Shown here piece after piece: positions 60,510 through 64,000 of a stretch of 64,000 bases of DNA (positions are counted from its first letter, which is position 1; every line of letters begins with the position of its first letter). The translations under genes were made by a program, and so were the position numbers. This DNA is from Streptomyces diacarni (GTDB lineage: Bacteria; Actinomycetota; Actinomycetes; Streptomycetales; Streptomycetaceae), in contig NZ_QOIN01000049.1 in NCBI RefSeq assembly GCF_003323715.1, forward strand, positions 1 to 64,000, given 5' to 3'. The notes beneath the pieces are model-generated. The model saw only the letters and a program-made list of their open reading frames with translations, searched no databases and was not told where the DNA came from.

Positions 60510-60798
60510 CCCGCCGGCCGTCCGCTCCCCGCCGACGCCGCGCACCGCAGCGCACCAGGCGCCCCCCGCGCACGCCCGCCTCCCCCGGCAGCAGAGCTCC
60601 CCTCGGCACCTCCCGCCTCCCCGCGGACGCCGTACCCGGCACCCTGCTCCGGCACCGGCACCGGCACCGCTCCCTCCCCCCGGCAGCCCACGGCCCCCGC
60701 CGCTCCCGCCGCGGACGGGAAAGGAACCGCGCGCCCCGCGCCCACGTACGCCCCACTCGCCCTCCGCCGCACCCCACCCACCCAAGAGGAGAGACAGC

Positions 60799-61641
60799 AT
60801 GAGCCGCAGCGACGTACTGGTCGACGCCGAGTGGGTCGAGGCCCACATCGACGACCCGAAGGTGGTCCTCGTCGAGGTGGACGAGGACACCTCGGCCTAC
60901 GACAAGAACCACATCAAGAACGCCGTCCGCATCGACTGGAAGCAGGACCTCCAGGACCCGGTCCGCCGCGACTTCGTCGACCAGGAGGGCTTCGAGAAGC
61001 TCCTGTCCGCCAAGGGCATCGCGAACGACGACACCGTCGTCCTCTACGGCGGCAACAACAACTGGTTCGCCGCCTACGCCTACTGGTACTTCAAGCTCTA
61101 CGGCCACGGGGACGTCAAGCTCCTGGACGGCGGCCGCAAGAAGTGGGAGCTGGACTCCCGCGACCTGGTCGACGGCTCCGACGTACCCGAGCGCCCGGCC
61201 ACCGACTACCAGGCCAAGCCGCAGGACACCTCCATCCGCGCCTTCCGCGACGAGGTCGTCGACGCCATCGGCACCAAGAACCTGGTCGACGTGCGCTCCC
61301 CCGACGAGTTCAGCGGCAAGCTGCTGGCCCCCGCCCACCTGCCGCAGGAGCAGTCGCAGCGCGCAGGACACGTGCCCAGCGCGCGCAACATCCCCTGGTC
61401 GAAGTCGGCCAACGACGACGGCACCTTCAAGTCCGACGACGAGCTCACCGAGCTCTACCAGGGCGAGGGCGTCGACCTGGGCACGGACACCATCGCCTAC
61501 TGCCGCATCGGCGAGCGCTCCGCCCACACCTGGTTCGTGCTGCACGAGCTGCTGGGCCAGGAGAACGTCAAGAACTACGACGGCTCCTGGACCGAGTACG
61601 GCTCCCTCGTCGGCGTGCCCGTCGAGCTGGGCTCGAACTGA
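60799..61641 (+). CDS. Thiosulfate sulfurtransferase (rhodanese, SseA/CysA type)
   Basis: A 280-residue two-domain rhodanese. The inactive N-terminal domain begins DVLVDAEWVEAHIDDPKVVL. The active C-terminal domain carries Cys 235 in AYCRIGERS and NLVDVRSPDEFSGKLLAPAH. It moves sulfur from thiosulfate to an acceptor such as cyanide or a thiol. The ATG has AAGAGGAGAG upstream. The DUF1416 gene follows after 39 bp, the usual actinobacterial pair. Expression probably depends on the cysteine leader peptide. Confidence 0.92.
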   Translation: MSRSDVLVDAEWVEAHIDDPKVVLVEVDEDTSAYDKNHIKNAVRIDWKQDLQDPVRRDFVDQEGFEKLLSAKGIANDDTVVLYGGNNNWFAAYAYWYFKLYGHGDVKLLDGGRKKWELDSRDLVDGSDVPERPATDYQAKPQDTSIRAFRDEVVDAIGTKNLVDVRSPDEFSGKLLAPAHLPQEQSQRAGHVPSARNIPWSKSANDDGTFKSDDELTELYQGEGVDLGTDTIAYCRIGERSAHTWFVLHELLGQENVKNYDGSWTEYGSLVGVPVELGSN

Positions 61642-61680
61642 CCCCCGCCCTTCCGCGAACCACTCCAGGGAGAACCCACC

Positions 61681-61968
61681 ATGTGCGGAGCACAGGCAGG
61701 CGGCCCGGACGCCGCCAGCGCCAAGCCCGGCGAGACGACGATCCAGGGCAGCGTCACCCGTGACGGCGAACCCGTGACCGGGTACGTGCGGCTGCTCGAC
61801 TCCACCGGGGAGTTCACCGCGGAGGTACCGACCTCCGCCACCGGCCAGTTTCGCTTCTACGCCGCCGAGGGCACGTGGACCGTCCGCGCCCTGGTACCCG
61901 GCGGCACGGCCGACCGCACCGTCATCGCCCAGACGGGCAACCTGTCCGAGGTCACCATCGCGGTGTGA
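61681..61968 (+). CDS. DUF1416 protein
   Basis: A 95-residue protein (MCGAQAGGPDAASAKPGETT; VTRDGEPVTGYVRLLDSTGE) with a carboxypeptidase-regulatory-like beta fold. It is almost always encoded next to the sulfurtransferase in actinobacteria. The N-terminal Cys could be a sulfur acceptor for that enzyme; this is inference. A perfect hairpin follows. Confidence 0.85.
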   Translation: MCGAQAGGPDAASAKPGETTIQGSVTRDGEPVTGYVRLLDSTGEFTAEVPTSATGQFRFYAAEGTWTVRALVPGGTADRTVIAQTGNLSEVTIAV

Positions 61969-61974
61969 CCTCCC

Positions 61975-62009
61975 CCGGTGGGCGCCCTCCGCTGCTGGGC
62001 GCCCACCGG
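61975..62009 (+). terminator. Terminator after the sulfurtransferase operon
   Basis: CCGGTGGGCGCCC at 61975-61987 pairs perfectly with 61997-62009, with a 9-nt loop. Confidence 0.75.
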
Positions 62010-62036
62010 CGGTGGGCCGCCCGTAGGCTGGCGGCC

Positions 62037-62408
62037 ATGGCAACCCGCAGCACGCTCGTCATCAAGGTCACCGCGGGGGCTGACGCCCCCGAGAGGTGTT
62101 CGCAGGCGTTCACCGTCGCCTCCGTGGCCGCGGCCAGCGGCACCCGGGTCAGCCTGTGGCTGACCGGCGAGTCCGCCTGGTTCGCCCTGCCGGGCCGCGC
62201 CGCCGAGTTCGACCTGCCGCACGCGGCTCCGCTGCCCGACCTCATGGACGCCGTCCTGGCGAGCGGGGGAGCAATCACCCTGTGCACCCAGTGCGCGGCC
62301 CGCAGGGGGATCGAGGAGAAGGACGTCGCCGAGGGCGTCCGCATCGCCGGCGCGCAGGTCTTCGTCAGCGAGATCATGCCGGAGGGCGTGCAGGCCCTCG
62401 TCTACTGA
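62037..62408 (+). CDS. DsrE/DsrF-like protein
   Basis: A 123-residue protein from ATG 62037. TAGGCT ends 7 nt upstream, so it is predicted leaderless. The fold shows STLVIKVTAGADAPERCSQA, SLWLTGESAWFALPGRAAEF and the CTQC motif (LCTQCAARRGIEEKDVAEGV). The paired Cys suggest sulfur transfer or redox. The neighbouring sulfurtransferase operon supports a role in sulfur handling. Confidence 0.8.
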   Translation: MATRSTLVIKVTAGADAPERCSQAFTVASVAAASGTRVSLWLTGESAWFALPGRAAEFDLPHAAPLPDLMDAVLASGGAITLCTQCAARRGIEEKDVAEGVRIAGAQVFVSEIMPEGVQALVY

Positions 62409-62514
62409 GCCCCATCCCCCCGTGAGGCCGCAGCGGCCCCCTCGGGAGGCCGCCCCGCGCGGCGGCGACTAGACTCGGCAAAGTCCCAGAACACCGCCCA
62501 AGGAGAGCCGCCCC

Positions 62515-62616
62515 GTGCTTGAGGCATTCTTCACCGCCCTGATGGTCCTCGTCTGCATCGGCACCGTGGCCTTCGCCGGGCTGACCTTCAAGAAGCTGTA
62601 CCAGGGTCAGCGCTGA
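62515..62616 (+). CDS. 33-residue membrane peptide
   Basis: A short gene from GTG 62515 with AAGGAGAG as ribosome site and TAGACT as -10 at 62470-62475. The peptide has one membrane helix (ALMVLVCIGTVAFAGLTF) with a single Cys and a basic end KKLYQGQR. Length, ribosome site and codon use support translation. Function unknown. Confidence 0.7.
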   Translation: MLEAFFTALMVLVCIGTVAFAGLTFKKLYQGQR

Positions 62617-62663
62617 GCGCGGCCCCCAGCTGACCCGGACCTTCGAGACGACTTGAGCGCATC

Positions 62664-63248
62664 ATGATCGAGATTCCGTCCGACCTGCACCCGGACCTCG
62701 TCCCCCTCGCCTTCCTGCTCGGCAACTGGACCGGGGCGGGAGTGGCCGCCCTCGACGAGGGACAGAGCGAGGGCCAGAGCGAGAAGAAGTGCAACTTCGG
62801 GCAGGAGGTCACCTTCACCCACGACGGGCGTGACTTCCTGGAGTACTTCTCGCACACCTGGGAGCTGGACGGGGAGGGCAAGAAGGTCCGCCCGCTGGAG
62901 ACCGAGACGGGGTACTGGCGGATCGGCAGGGACCGCAGGGTCGAGGTCGTGATGATCCGCGACCAGGGCATCGCGGAGGTCTGGTACGGGGAGCTGGCCG
63001 ACAAGAAGCCGCAGATCGACCTGGCGACGGACGCGGTGGCGCGTACCGAGGCGGCGGGCGAGTACAGCGGCGGGAAGCGGCTGTACGGCTACGTGAACGG
63101 CGACCTGATGTGGGTGGGCGAGAAGGCCACGCCGCAGACGCCGCTGCACCCCTACATGTCGGCGCAGCTGAAGAAGGTCGTCGACCCCAAGGAGTGGGCG
63201 AAGGACGTCGTGGACCTGCCGGACGACGGTATCGCCTTCTTCCGCTGA
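62664..63248 (+). CDS. Nitrobindin-like heme-binding protein (FABP family, THAP4-like)
   Basis: A 194-residue beta-barrel protein. LLGNWTGAGVAALDEGQSEG has the GxWxGxG signature, and the remainder alternates strands (VTFTHDGRDFLEYFSHTWEL; GYWRIGRDRRVEVVMIRDQG; KRLYGYVNGDLMWVGEKATP) with a His in the C-terminal part that would bind heme. Bacterial nitrobindins bind ferric heme and isomerise peroxynitrite. It is a single gene ended by hairpins. Confidence 0.85.
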   Translation: MIEIPSDLHPDLVPLAFLLGNWTGAGVAALDEGQSEGQSEKKCNFGQEVTFTHDGRDFLEYFSHTWELDGEGKKVRPLETETGYWRIGRDRRVEVVMIRDQGIAEVWYGELADKKPQIDLATDAVARTEAAGEYSGGKRLYGYVNGDLMWVGEKATPQTPLHPYMSAQLKKVVDPKEWAKDVVDLPDDGIAFFR

Positions 63249-63265
63249 GTACAGCCGACCGCGGC

Positions 63266-63365
63266 CTGGTGCCGCGTCACAGTGCGGCACCAGGCGTCTC
63301 AGCGGTGTCACGATTGTGAAAGCTGTGCAAGAGCCGTTTTCCGGTCAGCAGCCGGAAAGCGGCTC
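63266..63365 (+). terminator. Two hairpins after the nitrobindin-like gene
   Basis: First stem CCTGGTGCCGC (63266-63276) with 63285-63295. Second stem GAGCCGTTTTCCGG (63331-63344) with 63352-63365, one G-U pair. The remaining 230 bp to the next gene are AT-richer and hold its promoter. Confidence 0.7.
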
Positions 63366-63596
63366 TTCGGCTTCTCCGGGTTCTTTTCCCGCCGGCATTC
63401 GAGCAGGTCACAGGCGCTCGTCGCACGCTACCGGACGGTCGGTTCACCGTCCGCGAGCGGAGCTAATGCGTACCCCTGAGTGATAAGAATGGCGTTAATC
63501 CATTCACCGGCACGGGCCCCGGCGGCCCTCAGCGCGTGTGTTCCCGCACGCTTCCGCCGCCGCGCCCGGCCGCCCAACGGGGAAAAGGCTCTTTCT

Positions 63597-64000
63597 GTGA
63601 ATCGTTCCCGCATCACTTCCGCCGCCGCCACCGTCGCCCTCCTCGGCGGCCTGGCCGCCACCCAGGTGGCCACCGCGGCAGGCGCGTTCGCCTACGACAG
63701 CGGCGCCGAGCTGAATGTCGGCCTCACGTCGGGCATCCTCTACGACAAGAACTCCGGCAAGGTCCTCGGCGACGGCATCGGCGGCAACTTCGGCAACCAC
63801 GGGCCCGAGGCCACCACGGCCACCGTCACGGTGACCGCCGTCAAGAACGTCACCTTCACCGCCAAGCCGAAGGTCGACAAGGGCGCCGTGAAGTCCTGGA
63901 GCGCCAAGAAGGTCGTCATCGTGGCCGAGCTGGCCGCCGACGGCGACGCCCTGGAGAACATGGACCTCCCGGCCAGCCTCTCCGGCAAGAAGCAGACGCT
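63597..64000 (+). CDS. Secreted protein, cut by window end
   Basis: 134 codons from GTG 63597 (AAAAGG upstream), open at the window end. Residues 1-34 form a signal peptide (basic start, SAAATVALLGGLAATQVATA). The mature part (ELNVGLTSGILYDKNSGKVL; ATVTVTAVKNVTFTAKPKVD) is a beta-rich, Lys-rich domain without Cys so far. I do not recognise the family. It is probably extracellular. Confidence 0.75.
   Translation, partial: MNRSRITSAAATVALLGGLAATQVATAAGAFAYDSGAELNVGLTSGILYDKNSGKVLGDGIGGNFGNHGPEATTATVTVTAVKNVTFTAKPKVDKGAVKSWSAKKVVIVAELAADGDALENMDLPASLSGKKQT

Overview
The window is high-GC actinobacterial DNA, almost certainly a Streptomyces chromosome. The evidence is the mycothiol genes mshA and mshD, GlnR, the phoU/phoR-phoP pair with PHO-box repeats, CarD, MsiK, many small Streptomyces-type membrane proteins and several leaderless starts. 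From carD to rlmB, and from phoU to ppk and sulfurtransferase, the gene content resembles the S. coelicolor core chromosome as I remember it; no alignment was possible here.

Layout. 1-4860: right end of an integrative conjugative element (AICE, pSAM2/SLP1 type). It starts with the tail of an IS5-family transposase, then small spread/transfer proteins, a replication initiator, an excisionase and a tyrosine integrase next to a tRNA-Thr (TGT) target. 5030-12886: msiK, a secreted protein, a nucleotidyltransferase, a long DoxX protein, rlmB and cysS. 12883-22457: an accessory block between cysS and ispF. It holds a truncated MFS gene, a fused two-domain oligopeptide/nickel-type permease, its lipoprotein receptor behind a Zur-like operator, an acetyltransferase, an AfsR-like regulator divergent from a small secreted lectin-like protein, and an IS110 remnant.

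22466-31342: ispF-ispD, carD, a lipoprotein, phoP-phoR divergent from phoU, a Cys-rich 54-residue protein, an antitoxin/Doc toxin pair and gpmA. 31470-39173: a metabolite:H+ symporter, a GAF/PucR-type regulator and 3-hydroxybutyrate dehydrogenase (a likely catabolic set), a hydrolase remnant, an MFS exporter and a holin-X/DUF3618/DUF4235 operon. 39985-42229: a three-gene cassette with a WXG-motif partner, a WXG-DUF6973 effector-like protein and a lipoprotein, which looks like a secreted toxin with immunity.

42245-64000: YbjN protein, mshA, a methyltransferase, a CHAD protein and ppk (polyphosphate), mshD, a two-component system, a trypsin-like protease, a LacI regulator, glnR, a hydrolase, a MoaD/ThiS protein, two membrane or envelope proteins, a Cys-containing leader peptide ahead of sulfurtransferase and DUF1416, a DsrE protein, a 33-residue membrane peptide, a nitrobindin-like protein and the start of a secreted protein. 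Many intergenic gaps hold strong perfect hairpins that mark transcription ends.
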